A stretch of 64,000 nt of DNA from Desulfarculaceae bacterium (GTDB lineage Bacteria; Desulfobacterota; Desulfarculia; Desulfarculales; Desulfarculaceae), in NCBI GenBank assembly GCA_020444545.1, contig JAHLKT010000001.1, positions 558,001 through 622,000 on the forward strand. Reading direction: 5' to 3'. A program made the translations under genes and the position numbers. The notes under the pieces are model-generated. The model searched no databases. It had not been told where the DNA came from and saw only the letters and a program-made list of their open reading frames with translations. Shown in pieces: positions 54,453 to 63,311 of the stretch. Within the stretch, counting starts at the first letter, position 1. Every line of letters begins with the position of its first letter.

Positions 54453-55490
54453 TCAGCCCCCCAGACGGCATTCGCCGCCGTCCGGCGGCGGGGACTCGCC
54501 GCCTTGTCCCGCGAAGTGACACAGGCACAGCTGGTCCTCGGCCACCTCGTGCCACTGGGGATAGGTCGCCGAGCAGCGGTGGCGCTCGGCCAGGGAGCAG
54601 CGCCGGAAAAAGGGGCAACCGGCCAGGCGGGTGGCCTCACGGGGAGCGGGCAGATAGGTGCCGTAGGTGGGCACCCCCTCGCAGCGTCCGAACTTGGGCG
54701 TCGCGTCGATCAGGGCCTTGGTGTAGGGGTGGCTGGGCGAGTTGATCACCGCCTCGGCCGGACCCTGCTCCACCAGATGGCCGTGATAGATCACCGCGAT
54801 GCGGTCGCAGAGATAGCGGGCCGCGGCCATGGAGTGGGTGATGAAAATGATGGTGGCTCCCAGCTGGTCGCGCACCCCTTGCAGAATCTCGAAGATCTGG
54901 GCCGAGTAGGAGGCGTCGAGCATGCTGGTGGGCTCGTCGGCCACCAGCAGGCTGGGCTCCAACACGATGGCCCGGGCGATGGCCACCCGCTGGCGCTGGC
55001 CCCCGGAGAGCTGGTGGGGGAAGCGGTACACGAAGTCCTCGGCCGGGGAGAGCCCTGCCGTGTCCAGCACCGCCAGCACCCGCTCCAGGTGATCGGCCGG
55101 ATCGCCCACCTTGTTGGTGATCAGGGGCTCGGCCACCGCGTCGGCGATGGTCATCTGAGGGTTCAGGGACTGGTAGGGGTCCTGGAAGACCATCTGCACC
55201 TTGCGGCGGTAGTCCCGCATACCCTTGCCCTTGAGGTGGGTGATGTCCGCGCCGTCCAAGGTTATGCGCCCCTCGCTGGGCTCCTCCAGGCGCACCACCA
55301 GGCGGCCGGCGGTGGTCTTGCCGGAGCCGCTTTCGCCCACCAGGCCGAAAATCTCGCCCCGCCGGAAGTTGAGGTTCACCTTGCTCAGCGCCACCACCGT
55401 CCCCGCGCCCTTGCCGTAGCGGTTGCCCCGGGTGCGGTAGAACTTGCTCACTCCTTCCAGCTTGAGGATGGCCTTGTGGTTCGAGCTCAT
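54453..55490 (-). CDS. dppF: Dipeptide/oligopeptide ABC transporter ATPase (DppF/OppF-like)
   Basis: 345 residues. Walker A GESGSGKTT (52-60), Q-loop FQDPYQSLNP, signature LSGGQ (161-165), Walker B LLVADEP (181-187) and switch His in FITHS. The C-terminal oligopeptide-transporter domain carries a four-Cys region (GCPFFRRCSL...CSATYP...CLCHF) that in this family can bind a [4Fe-4S] cluster. Last gene of the dppABCDF operon. Confidence 0.93.
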   Translation of the reverse strand: MSSNHKAILKLEGVSKFYRTRGNRYGKGAGTVVALSKVNLNFRRGEIFGLVGESGSGKTTAGRLVVRLEEPSEGRITLDGADITHLKGKGMRDYRRKVQMVFQDPYQSLNPQMTIADAVAEPLITNKVGDPADHLERVLAVLDTAGLSPAEDFVYRFPHQLSGGQRQRVAIARAIVLEPSLLVADEPTSMLDASYSAQIFEILQGVRDQLGATIIFITHSMAAARYLCDRIAVIYHGHLVEQGPAEAVINSPSHPYTKALIDATPKFGRCEGVPTYGTYLPAPREATRLAGCPFFRRCSLAERHRCSATYPQWHEVAEDQLCLCHFAGQGGESPPPDGGECRLGG

Positions 55491-55512
55491 GAGGCGGCTT
55501 CCCTTCCCGGCC

Positions 55513-56466
55513 CTAGCAATGGTCGCACAGGACCCAGTGACGCTCGCTGACCTGCTGCCACTTAGGAGGCTGAAGCTTGCAGGAGGCGGTGTCCTTGGGG
55601 CAGCGGTCGCAGAAACGGCAGCCCGGGATGGTGCCGACCAGGTTGGGCGGTTCCCCGGGAATGGGGGTCAGTTTGCTCTTGGGCCCGGCCAGGGTGGGGA
55701 AGGAGCCCACCAGGGCCTGGGTGTAGGGGTGCTTGGAGTTGAAAAACACCTCCTGCGCCGGGCCGGACTCCACCAGCTGACCGGCGTACATCACCCCGAT
55801 GTCGTGGCACACCTCGGCCACGATGGAGATGTCGTGGCTGATGAAGATGATGCCGATATCGAACTGCTCTTGCAGGGCCTTGGTCTCTTTGAGTATCTGG
55901 TCCTGCACGATCACGTCCAGGGCGGTGGTGGGCTCGTCGGCGATGATCAGCTTGGGGTTCAGGGCCAGGGCCATGGCGATGATGGCCCGCTGCTTCATGC
56001 CCCCGGAGTATTGGTGGGGGAAGTCGTGCAGCCGCTCCAGGGGCAGGCCCACCAGATTGAACAGCCCCTCCACCCGCTCCAGAATAGCGTCGTCGTCCAT
56101 GTCCGGGCGGTGGGTCTTGATGGCCTCGATCATCTGGGCGCTGATGCGGATCACCGGGTTCAGGGCGTTCATGGCCGCCTGGAAGATCATGGCCACCTGG
56201 TTCCAGCGCACCTCCCGGAGCTGCTCCTCGTTCAGGGCGCTTATCTCCAGGCCGTCCAGGACGATGCGGCCGCCGGTGATCTCGCCGTTGGGGGGCAGCA
56301 GGCCCATAAGGGCCATGCCGATGGTGGTCTTGCCGCAGCCGCTCTCGCCCACCAGGCCCAGGGAGCGTCCCTCTTCCAGGGTGATGTTCACCCCATCCAC
56401 CGCCTTGAGCACCCCGTTCTTGGTGCGGTAGCCGATGCAAAGGTTTTCTACGTTGAGTAGCGCCAT
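55513..56466 (-). CDS. dppD: Dipeptide/oligopeptide ABC transporter ATPase (DppD/OppD-like)
   Basis: 317 residues. Walker A GESGCGKTT (40-48), signature YSGGMKQRA, Walker B LIIADEPTTALD and FISHD switch. The C-terminal domain has the Cys-rich segment PGCRFCDRCPKDTASC, a probable cluster site. Starts directly after dppC and lies 22 bp before dppF. Confidence 0.94.
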   Translation of the reverse strand: MALLNVENLCIGYRTKNGVLKAVDGVNITLEEGRSLGLVGESGCGKTTIGMALMGLLPPNGEITGGRIVLDGLEISALNEEQLREVRWNQVAMIFQAAMNALNPVIRISAQMIEAIKTHRPDMDDDAILERVEGLFNLVGLPLERLHDFPHQYSGGMKQRAIIAMALALNPKLIIADEPTTALDVIVQDQILKETKALQEQFDIGIIFISHDISIVAEVCHDIGVMYAGQLVESGPAQEVFFNSKHPYTQALVGSFPTLAGPKSKLTPIPGEPPNLVGTIPGCRFCDRCPKDTASCKLQPPKWQQVSERHWVLCDHC

Positions 56467-56467
56467 G

Positions 56468-57400
56468 TCAGCCCGCCTGGGTCTCGTCGCGCAGCCGGGG
56501 GTCCAGGACCTCGTCCATGGCCCGGCCCAGCATGTAGAACGACAGGGTGATGAGGCTGATGCAGATGCCCGGCGGCAGGAGCCAATAGGGCGCGGTGAAC
56601 ATGTGGCCCGTCTTCCACACCCATTGCAGCATCATGCCCCAGCTCACGGTGCCCGGATCGCCGAAGCCCAGGAAGGCCAGGCCCGCCTCGATGACGATGG
56701 CGCTGGTGACCCGGAAGGTCATGTAAAGAAACGCCAGGGGCAAGACGTTGGGCATGATGTGCCGGAAAATGATGCGGCTGTGGCTGGCCCCTGCCACCCG
56801 GGCCGCGTCGATGAAGGGCCGCTGCTTAAGGCTGAGCGTCTGGGCCCGGATGACCCGGCTGACCCCCGGCCAGCGGAACAGGGCGATCATGAGCACGATC
56901 ATCCAGATGGACAGGCGGCCGAACAGGGCGGCCAGCATCAAGACCACCAAGAGGGTGGGCAGCACCATTATCATGTCGGCCAGGCGCATGAGGATAGTGT
57001 CGGGCAGCTTGCCCATGTAGCCGGCGGTCATGCCCACCGCGGTGCCCAGCACCACGGACATGAAGGCCGCCGACACGCCCACCATGAAGGCCACCCGCGC
57101 CCCGGCCAACAGCTGGGCCAGGATGTCGCGCCCCATGAAGTCGGTGCCCAGCCAGTGCTGCCAGCTGGGGCCCACCGAGGAGACCACCTTGGGGTCCACC
57201 CCGGTCATGGGATGGTACATGGGGTCGATCATGGGCGGGATGTAGCTCAGGGCGGCCATGAGCCCGAACATGACCAACAGGCTCAGGCCGATCTTGCCCA
57301 GGAGGTTGCCCCGGAACACCCGCCAGTTTTCGGCCAGGCGCTGGCGCCACAGGGCGCGGCGGCCCGCTTTCAATGATTGCAGGGTTGCTTCAGCGCTCAT
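56468..57400 (-). CDS. dppC: Dipeptide/oligopeptide ABC transporter permease (DppC/OppC-like)
   Basis: 310 residues, N-terminal cytoplasmic segment (RRALWRQRLAENWRVFRGN) and six membrane helices. The EAA-like cytoplasmic loop DAARVAGASHSRIIFRHIMPN contacts the ATPases. The LGTDFMGRDILAQLLAGARV segment is a DppC hallmark. Two bp after dppB. Confidence 0.94.
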   Translation of the reverse strand: MSAEATLQSLKAGRRALWRQRLAENWRVFRGNLLGKIGLSLLVMFGLMAALSYIPPMIDPMYHPMTGVDPKVVSSVGPSWQHWLGTDFMGRDILAQLLAGARVAFMVGVSAAFMSVVLGTAVGMTAGYMGKLPDTILMRLADMIMVLPTLLVVLMLAALFGRLSIWMIVLMIALFRWPGVSRVIRAQTLSLKQRPFIDAARVAGASHSRIIFRHIMPNVLPLAFLYMTFRVTSAIVIEAGLAFLGFGDPGTVSWGMMLQWVWKTGHMFTAPYWLLPPGICISLITLSFYMLGRAMDEVLDPRLRDETQAG

Positions 57401-57402
57401 GG

Positions 57403-58374
57403 CTAGTACCGGATCCGGGGGTCGAGGTAGGCGTAGAGCACGTCCACCACCACGTTAGAGAACAGCACCACCGTGGAGATGAGCAGGAACGAGGCCTGGG
57501 CCAGGGGGTAGTCGTTCTGGCTGACCGCGAAGACCAGCTCCCGGCCGATGCCCGGCCAGGAGAACACCGTCTCGGTGAGCGCCCCGCCGTTGATGGAAAA
57601 GGCCAGGGAAAGCCCCACGCTGGTCACCACCGGCAGCCAGGCGTTGGGCGCGGCGTGCTTGTTTCTGATGTCGCGGTCCTTGAGGCCCTTGGCCCGGGCC
57701 AGGACGATGTAGTCCTCCTTGAGCGTCTCCAGCATGGAAGAGCGCATCACCAGCAGATAGGAGCCGAAGTGGATCAGGAACAGGGTGGCCAGGGGCAGGA
57801 CCATGTGATAGCCCACGTCCATGGCCTTGGCCCAGAACCCGGCATCCGGGTCCAGGAACACCTCCTCGGAAACCATGCCGGTGATGGGGAACCAGTCCAA
57901 CTGGTAGGCGAAGACCCATACCAGCAAGAGAGCCAACCAGGGTAGGAACAGAGTGTGGGTCACCAGGGCGGCGATGGTCATGCCGATGTCGGCGCCCTTG
58001 CCCTTCTTCCAGGCGGCTATCTTGCCCCAGGATATGCCCACCATGGCCGAGAGGATCACCGCCGTGGTGAACAGCAGGATGGTGTTGGGCAGCTTCTCCC
58101 AGATGATCTTGGCCACCGGCTCTCCATAGTGGATGGAGTAGCCGAACTCGCCCGAGGCGAAGTTCTTCAGGTAGACCAGGTACTGCTTCCAGATAGGCTG
58201 GTCCAGGCCAAGCTGCTCGATGAGGTGCTGGGCGTCCTCGGGAGTCATCTCCGGGTCCACCATGCGCGACACCGGATCGCCCGGGGCCAGACGGAACAGC
58301 ACGAACAGGATGGTGAGGATAAAGAACAGGATCACCACCACCTGCGCCAGGCGTTTTATGATGTATTTCCTCAT
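57403..58374 (-). CDS. dppB: Dipeptide/oligopeptide ABC transporter permease (DppB/OppB-like)
   Basis: 323 residues with six membrane helices. Opens MRKYIIKRLAQVVVILFFIL; RLAPGDPVSRMVDPEMTPE and the EAA loop LKEDYIVLARAKGLKDRDI are typical; ends VLYAYLDPRIRY as family members do. GAGGGAG precedes the ATG. 43 bp after dppA. Confidence 0.95.
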   Translation of the reverse strand: MRKYIIKRLAQVVVILFFILTILFVLFRLAPGDPVSRMVDPEMTPEDAQHLIEQLGLDQPIWKQYLVYLKNFASGEFGYSIHYGEPVAKIIWEKLPNTILLFTTAVILSAMVGISWGKIAAWKKGKGADIGMTIAALVTHTLFLPWLALLLVWVFAYQLDWFPITGMVSEEVFLDPDAGFWAKAMDVGYHMVLPLATLFLIHFGSYLLVMRSSMLETLKEDYIVLARAKGLKDRDIRNKHAAPNAWLPVVTSVGLSLAFSINGGALTETVFSWPGIGRELVFAVSQNDYPLAQASFLLISTVVLFSNVVVDVLYAYLDPRIRY

Positions 58375-58417
58375 GCTCCCTCGGCGGACCGGATGCCGAC
58401 CCTGATCGCCTCCCCCT

Positions 58418-60145
58418 TTACTTGGCCTTTATCTCGCACAGGGACCAGATGTTGCCCACGCCGCCCAGCCCAGGCACCCAGCCGGTGAAGCGGTCGGAAC
58501 GCACGCCCTCGACAACCTGGGGATTGTACAGGGGCACGTAGGGCACCGCGTTCATGAGCATGACCTGCATCTGGAAGATCATCTCCCGCCGCAGGTTGGG
58601 GTCCATGGCGTTGTTGGACTCGGTGGACAGGGCGTCGAAGGCGGCGCTCTCGTAGCCGCTCATGTTGTAGCCCCGCTCCTTGTTGAACCTGGAGTGGAAG
58701 AAGGCCCTGAGGTAGCCCGGGTCCAGGGACAGCTTGCCGTAGCCCAGGATGAAGGCGTCGAAGTCATGCTGGCCCTTGACCTTCTGGATCAGGGCCCCGA
58801 AGGCCATGGGGCGGCTCACCGCGGGCATGCCGGCGGCGCGCAGCCACTCCTGGATCATCTGGCCGCTCATGGCCCGGTGGGGGTCGTAGTCGGCCGGCGG
58901 GGTGAGGATGGTGAACTCCTTCATGGGGTCGCCGTTGGGCAGGCGAATGCCCACGCCCCTGACCACCTTGCCGTTGGCGTCCACCGGCGGGGTCTCCCAG
59001 GTGTAGCCCGCCTGGCGCAAGATGTCGTAGGCCATCTTCATGCGCTGGTCCATGGACAGGCCGTAGCCGTACTTGGGCACGTCGGGGTTGTAGTAGAAAT
59101 CGTTGCCCGGCGGGATCATGGAGTGCAGCACCTCGCCGTAGCCCTGGAGGATGCGCTTGATGATGAATTCCTTGCTCACCAGGGTGGCCACCGCGCGCCG
59201 GAGGGCCACGTCGTCGAAGGGCTCCTTGCGCAGGTTGAAGCCCAGGTAGTACAGGCCGCTCTTGTTGTTCACGAACAGCTTGATGTCCTTGTCGTCCTTG
59301 AGCTGCTCAAGGTAACCGGCCTGGATGCTGTTCCAGTAGAAGTCGATGCTGCCCTTCCTGAGCGCCAGGATGGCCGCGTCGGCGGTGCCGTAGACCTTGA
59401 AGATGATGCCCTTGATATGGGGCCCCAGCTTGTGGCCGGAGATGGTCTGGCCCTTGCCGAAGAAGTAGGGGTTGGCCTTCATGAACACGAAGACGCCCTT
59501 TTGCCACTTGCTCACCGTGAAGGGCCCGGTGCCGATGGGGTTTTCCAGCTTGTGGCGCAGGATGACCGTGAGCGGCTTCTCGGCGCCCTTGGCGCTGGCC
59601 ACGATCTTCTCCCACTGCTTCTTCTGCACGATGGGGGTGACCAGGGTGCGGGTGAGGAAGATGGCCTTGGGCCGCTTGAGCTCGAAGCGCACCGTGTGCT
59701 TGTCCACGGCCACCACTTCCTCGATGAAGCTCCACTTGGAGCTGTGGCGAGGCATGCGGAACTTCTTGATCAAATTGCCGGTGAAGACCACGTCCTCGGC
59801 GGTGAACTCGCTGCCGTCGGACCATTTGGCCGGGCGGAGTTTGACGGTGTAGGTCATCTTGCCCGCGTCGTAGACCGGCTCGCCGGCGGCCAGCCAGGGC
59901 ACCAGCTTGTTGGTCTTGGGCTCACGGATAAACAGAGGCTCGTAGATCAGGCTAAGCACCCGGTTGGACCAAGCGTCGGTGGCCAGCCACAGGTTGAGGC
60001 TCTTGGGCTCCTCGAGCACCCCGATCTTGAGCATGCCGTTGGCGGCCGCCGCCGGGGTGACGGCCAGGCCGCCCAATAAAACCACCGCCATGACCGCCAG
60101 GGCCAGGCCGCGGGCCAAATAGCTCCGCTTAAGACACTTCACCAC
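58418..60145 (-). CDS. dppA: Peptide ABC transporter substrate-binding protein (DppA/OppA-like, SBP_bac_5)
   Basis: Periplasmic receptor of 575 residues. Signal peptide (about 1-34, ending TPAAAA), no lipobox, then the class C binding fold: LKIGVLEEPKSLNLWLA, LRPAKWSDGSEFTAEDVVF, NPIGTGPF and VYGTADAAILALRKGSIDFYW. GTG start at 60145 with AGAGAGG upstream. First gene of the operon. Ligand (peptide, nickel chelate or sugar oligomer) cannot be fixed by sequence alone. Confidence 0.93.
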   Translation of the reverse strand: MVKCLKRSYLARGLALAVMAVVLLGGLAVTPAAAANGMLKIGVLEEPKSLNLWLATDAWSNRVLSLIYEPLFIREPKTNKLVPWLAAGEPVYDAGKMTYTVKLRPAKWSDGSEFTAEDVVFTGNLIKKFRMPRHSSKWSFIEEVVAVDKHTVRFELKRPKAIFLTRTLVTPIVQKKQWEKIVASAKGAEKPLTVILRHKLENPIGTGPFTVSKWQKGVFVFMKANPYFFGKGQTISGHKLGPHIKGIIFKVYGTADAAILALRKGSIDFYWNSIQAGYLEQLKDDKDIKLFVNNKSGLYYLGFNLRKEPFDDVALRRAVATLVSKEFIIKRILQGYGEVLHSMIPPGNDFYYNPDVPKYGYGLSMDQRMKMAYDILRQAGYTWETPPVDANGKVVRGVGIRLPNGDPMKEFTILTPPADYDPHRAMSGQMIQEWLRAAGMPAVSRPMAFGALIQKVKGQHDFDAFILGYGKLSLDPGYLRAFFHSRFNKERGYNMSGYESAAFDALSTESNNAMDPNLRREMIFQMQVMLMNAVPYVPLYNPQVVEGVRSDRFTGWVPGLGGVGNIWSLCEIKAK

Positions 60146-60203
60146 GGTTTTTCCTCTCTTTCCCGTCCCAAAATTCTCCGTCAGGGAAAATAACGTAATT
60201 CCG

Positions 60204-60209
60204 ATTATA
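60204..60209 (-). promoter_or_regulatory. -10 element of the dpp operon promoter
   Basis: A perfect TATAAT on the minus strand, 59 nt upstream of the dppA start, in an AT-rich 130-bp gap. The -35 at 17 bp (ATGCAG) is poor, so an activator may be needed. Confidence 0.5.
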
Positions 60210-60278
60210 AGGAATCATAAGGGAACCTGCATAACTATTATATAATAACGGTTACTAGGAGTAAATGTGCTGTAATTT

Positions 60279-61151
60279 TCAGGAGTTTGCCAGGGCGAAA
60301 TCCAACAGCCTCCCGGCGAAATCCAAGCCGGTGGCTTCTTCCAGCCCCTTGAAACCAGGGGAGAAGTTCACTTCCATGACCATCAGCTCGCCGCTGGCGG
60401 AGCGCACCAGGTCCACCCCGGCCGCGTCCAAACCCACCGCCGCCGTGGCCTCCAGGGCCAGGCGGGCGGTGTCGCCCGTCGGCGGGTGGTTCACCGGCGC
60501 GCCGCCCAGGTGCACGTTGGCCCGGAAGTCTCCCGGCGGCGGGCTCAGCTCCACCCCGGCCACGGCCTCGCCCCCCAAGACCAGCACCCGGTAGTCGCGG
60601 CGGCCTTCGGGAGGCAGGTAGCGCTGCAAGAGCACCCCCCGCCGCTGCTGGAGCCACATTTGCCTGGCCAGGGCGGCCTGGTCCTCGTCGCGCAGCAGGG
60701 CCACCCCGGTGCCCTGGCGGCCCTGGGGCAGCTTGGCCACCAGGGGATAGCCGCCCAGGCGCTCAACGGCCAGCTCCCAGCTCTCGGCCCGGTTGACCAG
60801 GCAGGTGTCCGGGGTGGGGCATCCGGCCGCGGCCATGGCCTGGGCGCAGAGGTACTTGTGGCTGGCCCGGGCGATGGGGCCCGGCCGGTTGACCAGGCGC
60901 ACGCCCAGAAGCTCCAGGTGATGAAGATAGGCCAGGGTGTAGGGGCTGATGGTGGAGCCCACCCGGGGCAGGGCCGCCGGCGGGGGCTCCGGGCCGCCCA
61001 GCAGGCCGGCGGCATCGTCGTCCAGGGCGCACCCGGCGCGGAAGGGATGCATGAGCACCAGCTCCACTCCGCGCTCCCGGGCGGCCTGCATCAGCCGCCG
61101 GTTGGGATGGAACTCCTCCCCGTGCACCGAGACCACGCCCAGGCGCCTCAC
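60279..61151 (-). CDS. RimK-like ATP-grasp ligase
   Basis: 290 residues. Predicted ATP-dependent carboxylate-amine ligase. Pre-ATP-grasp start RRLGVVSVHGEEFHPNRRLM; KYLCAQAMAAAGCPTPDTCLV; ATP loop YPLVAKLPQGRQGTGVALL; LLQRYLPPEGRRDYRVLVLGG; metal site MVMEVNFSPGFKGLE (Glu260, Asn262). All core elements look intact. GTG start at 61151 overlaps the stop of the upstream GNAT fusion gene by 4 bp, so the products are made together. A longer frame to 61772 runs antiphase through that gene and is not real. Substrates unknown; RimK relatives add amino acids to proteins, peptides or cofactors. Confidence 0.88.
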   Translation of the reverse strand: MRRLGVVSVHGEEFHPNRRLMQAARERGVELVLMHPFRAGCALDDDAAGLLGGPEPPPAALPRVGSTISPYTLAYLHHLELLGVRLVNRPGPIARASHKYLCAQAMAAAGCPTPDTCLVNRAESWELAVERLGGYPLVAKLPQGRQGTGVALLRDEDQAALARQMWLQQRRGVLLQRYLPPEGRRDYRVLVLGGEAVAGVELSPPPGDFRANVHLGGAPVNHPPTGDTARLALEATAAVGLDAAGVDLVRSASGELMVMEVNFSPGFKGLEEATGLDFAGRLLDFALANS

Positions 61152-63067
61152 GGCCAGGCCTCCTCGCCCATCTCGGGGTCCTGCTCGCGGGGCATCCAGA
61201 GCTGCATGTCCTTTTGCAGGCGCAGGCTGAAGTAGGTTTTCACCAGGCGCTGGCCGTTGCGGGCCAGGATGCGCTGGCCCGCGATATTGTCCGCCCCGGT
61301 GATGATGACCATCTTGCGGCCCTCGCTGCGCGCCACCAGCCCCTGGATGAGCTGGTTGCCCACTCCCAGGGCGCGGTACTCCGGCCTCACCGAGATGTAG
61401 CCGCGCTCGGTGTAGCCGGTGAGGTCCACCCCGCTCTGCTTTTTGATGCGCTCTATGTACTCTGGCCGGGGGCGCTTGAGGGTGTCGGTGCCCACGATCA
61501 CCCCATCTTCCTCGACATAGCTCACCAAATAGGCATGGGCCAGGTTGTGGCGCACCCACTTGGGCTTGACCTTGCCCGCGGCCAAGACCAGCAAGGCGAT
61601 CTCTTCCAGGCGTTTGGGGTCGATCTCTTCGGGCCGGGCAAAGACATAGTTGAGGTTTTCGCCCAGGGCGTGCACCCCGCCTCCGTCGCGCACCCGCCAG
61701 CGCACCAAACGGCGGCAGCCGTGGCGCTGCAAGTAGAGCAACAAATGGGCCGGCTCGGCCATGAAGCGCCACAGGGGCCGCCCGGGCAGGGGGGGCACCT
61801 GGCGATAGGCCCGGGCCTGGGGCTCACCGATGATCTGGCGGGGCCGGGGAGACCAGGGCCACAGCGCGGGGCGGCTCCAGGAGTGCACCACCTGGGGGTT
61901 GGACCCGGTGAAGTCCAGCAGGCCGGCGGCCAGGGGGTCGGAGGCCTCGGCGGGCAGCACCAGATGGTTCCACAGCCCGGCCCGGGCCGAGAGGGCCAGG
62001 GTCCGTTCCATGCGGGCCAGGCGCCGCTCCGGGTCCAAGGCGGCCGAGGCCTCGGCCCGCCACTGGAGCAGGCGCAGGCCCCCGGCGGCCAGCTCCTTGA
62101 ACAGCTCTTCGCCGGGCGGATCGTCCAGGGAGGCGGCCAGGCCCAAGGGGGTCTGGTTGTCCTTTATGGCTGGGGCCAGCTCGGCCAGATAGGCGGCGGA
62201 CATCTCCTGGCGCAGGGAAAGGAAGCCGGCCGCGCCCCGCTCGGCCTGCCGGGACAGGCCCTGGGCCAGGGGGGCGGGGGGCATGAGCCGGGGCACGGCG
62301 ATGGACTGTTCTCGCCAGTCGTGCAGCTCCAGGTCCATGCCCAGCACCGGGCGCAGGCTCATCACTTGGGCGGGCAGGAGGTACTGGCCCGGCAGCGGCT
62401 CCAGGTCGCGCAGCACGCAGCCCTCGGCGGGCTGGGCCCCGCACAGCTCGGCGGCCAGGGAGCGCAGGGGATCGGGGTACAGCAGAGGCAGGGCGTGGTC
62501 CCAGGCCTGGCCGCCGCCGCCGGGAGCGCCGGCCTGCTCCAGGCAGTCGCCCACCAAGGCGATCACGCAATCGGGGCGGTGCTGTTTGAGCCAGGCCCCG
62601 GCGCACAGGGCGCCCAGCCATTGCCCCGGGTTCTCCAGGGTGATCAGGGCCAGGGCCGGGGAACCGGCGGGCAGACGCTCACTCAGCCCGGCGGCCAAAA
62701 AGGCGGTAAGGGGATTGTCCTCCTCCTTGGCCCAGGCCAGGGAGCTTTCCGAGTCCAGGCTGGCCGGATGCTCCAGGCCCTCCCAGGTGTAGCGCCCCGG
62801 AGCCACCTCGGCCGAGAGCACCTCCAGGCGTTCCCGGAGGGCGCGGCGGGCCTGCACGTAGGCGTCGGGATCAAAAAAGGCCTCGCCCCCGAGCAGGGCG
62901 GCCGCTTCCTCCCCCGGGCCGGGCAGCAGGCGCTCGCGCCAATAATCCAGGTTGGCGTCCCACAGCCCCAACGGCTCCAGGCCGGTCAGCATGGCCCGCA
63001 CCCGTAAGGGGGCGCAAGGCGCGGCGGCCGGCGAGGCCAGGGGGGGATTGACCACGATTATGCGCAA
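61148..63067 (-). CDS. Cluster-less radical-SAM/B12-binding-like protein fused to a GNAT acetyltransferase
   Basis: 639 residues. About 1-210 resembles the cobalamin-binding-like N-domain of B12 radical SAM enzymes (IIVVNPPLASP, WDANLDYW, ALCAGAWLKQHRPDCVIALVGD). About 245-420 resembles the radical-SAM barrel (EELFKELAAGGLRLLQWRAEAS, RTLALSARAGLWNHLVL), but the CxxxCxxC loop is absent, as is a B12 DxHxxG motif. From about 506 a GNAT domain follows, with acetyl-CoA motif RPEYRALGVGNQL (R565-G570) and GADNIAGQRILARNGQ. TTG start at 63067 with GAGGGA upstream. Coupled to the ATP-grasp gene. Confidence 0.72.
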   Translation of the reverse strand: MRIIVVNPPLASPAAAPCAPLRVRAMLTGLEPLGLWDANLDYWRERLLPGPGEEAAALLGGEAFFDPDAYVQARRALRERLEVLSAEVAPGRYTWEGLEHPASLDSESSLAWAKEEDNPLTAFLAAGLSERLPAGSPALALITLENPGQWLGALCAGAWLKQHRPDCVIALVGDCLEQAGAPGGGGQAWDHALPLLYPDPLRSLAAELCGAQPAEGCVLRDLEPLPGQYLLPAQVMSLRPVLGMDLELHDWREQSIAVPRLMPPAPLAQGLSRQAERGAAGFLSLRQEMSAAYLAELAPAIKDNQTPLGLAASLDDPPGEELFKELAAGGLRLLQWRAEASAALDPERRLARMERTLALSARAGLWNHLVLPAEASDPLAAGLLDFTGSNPQVVHSWSRPALWPWSPRPRQIIGEPQARAYRQVPPLPGRPLWRFMAEPAHLLLYLQRHGCRRLVRWRVRDGGGVHALGENLNYVFARPEEIDPKRLEEIALLVLAAGKVKPKWVRHNLAHAYLVSYVEEDGVIVGTDTLKRPRPEYIERIKKQSGVDLTGYTERGYISVRPEYRALGVGNQLIQGLVARSEGRKMVIITGADNIAGQRILARNGQRLVKTYFSLRLQKDMQLWMPREQDPEMGEEAWP

Positions 63068-63311
63068 AGCGTCCCTCGGATCGGGGTGGATATCAGGTTC
63101 GCGCGGGATAATCCGCAGGTTAGGTCACATCTTTGAGCAAGAGCGGGGCCCAGGTCAAGACCCTGGCCCCGGAACTCGTGCCCTATTGTTACACCATGTT
63201 CACTTTTTTGTAGCTAACAATCATCCTCCCACCGGTGAGCACTCCGCCAGGCCGCCGAGGCCGCATATCCGCGGCGAGGCGCGCGCCGCGGAACGGATAG
63301 GCGGCCCCGGC
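63068..63311. other. Spacer with a hairpin lacking a T-run
   Basis: Arms TCCGCGGCG (63268-63276) and CGCCGCGGA (63284-63292) form a perfect 9-bp stem just after the acyl-CoA synthetase stop. No T-run follows on the minus strand, so termination is doubtful. The promoter of the GNAT/ATP-grasp pair should lie here but was not pinpointed. Confidence 0.45.

Noticed and set aside
60279-61772. 497-residue version of the ATP-grasp protein
   Set aside because: The extra N-terminal 200 residues read the GNAT fusion gene out of frame; a GTG at 61151 with a 4-bp overlap gives a normal RimK start.
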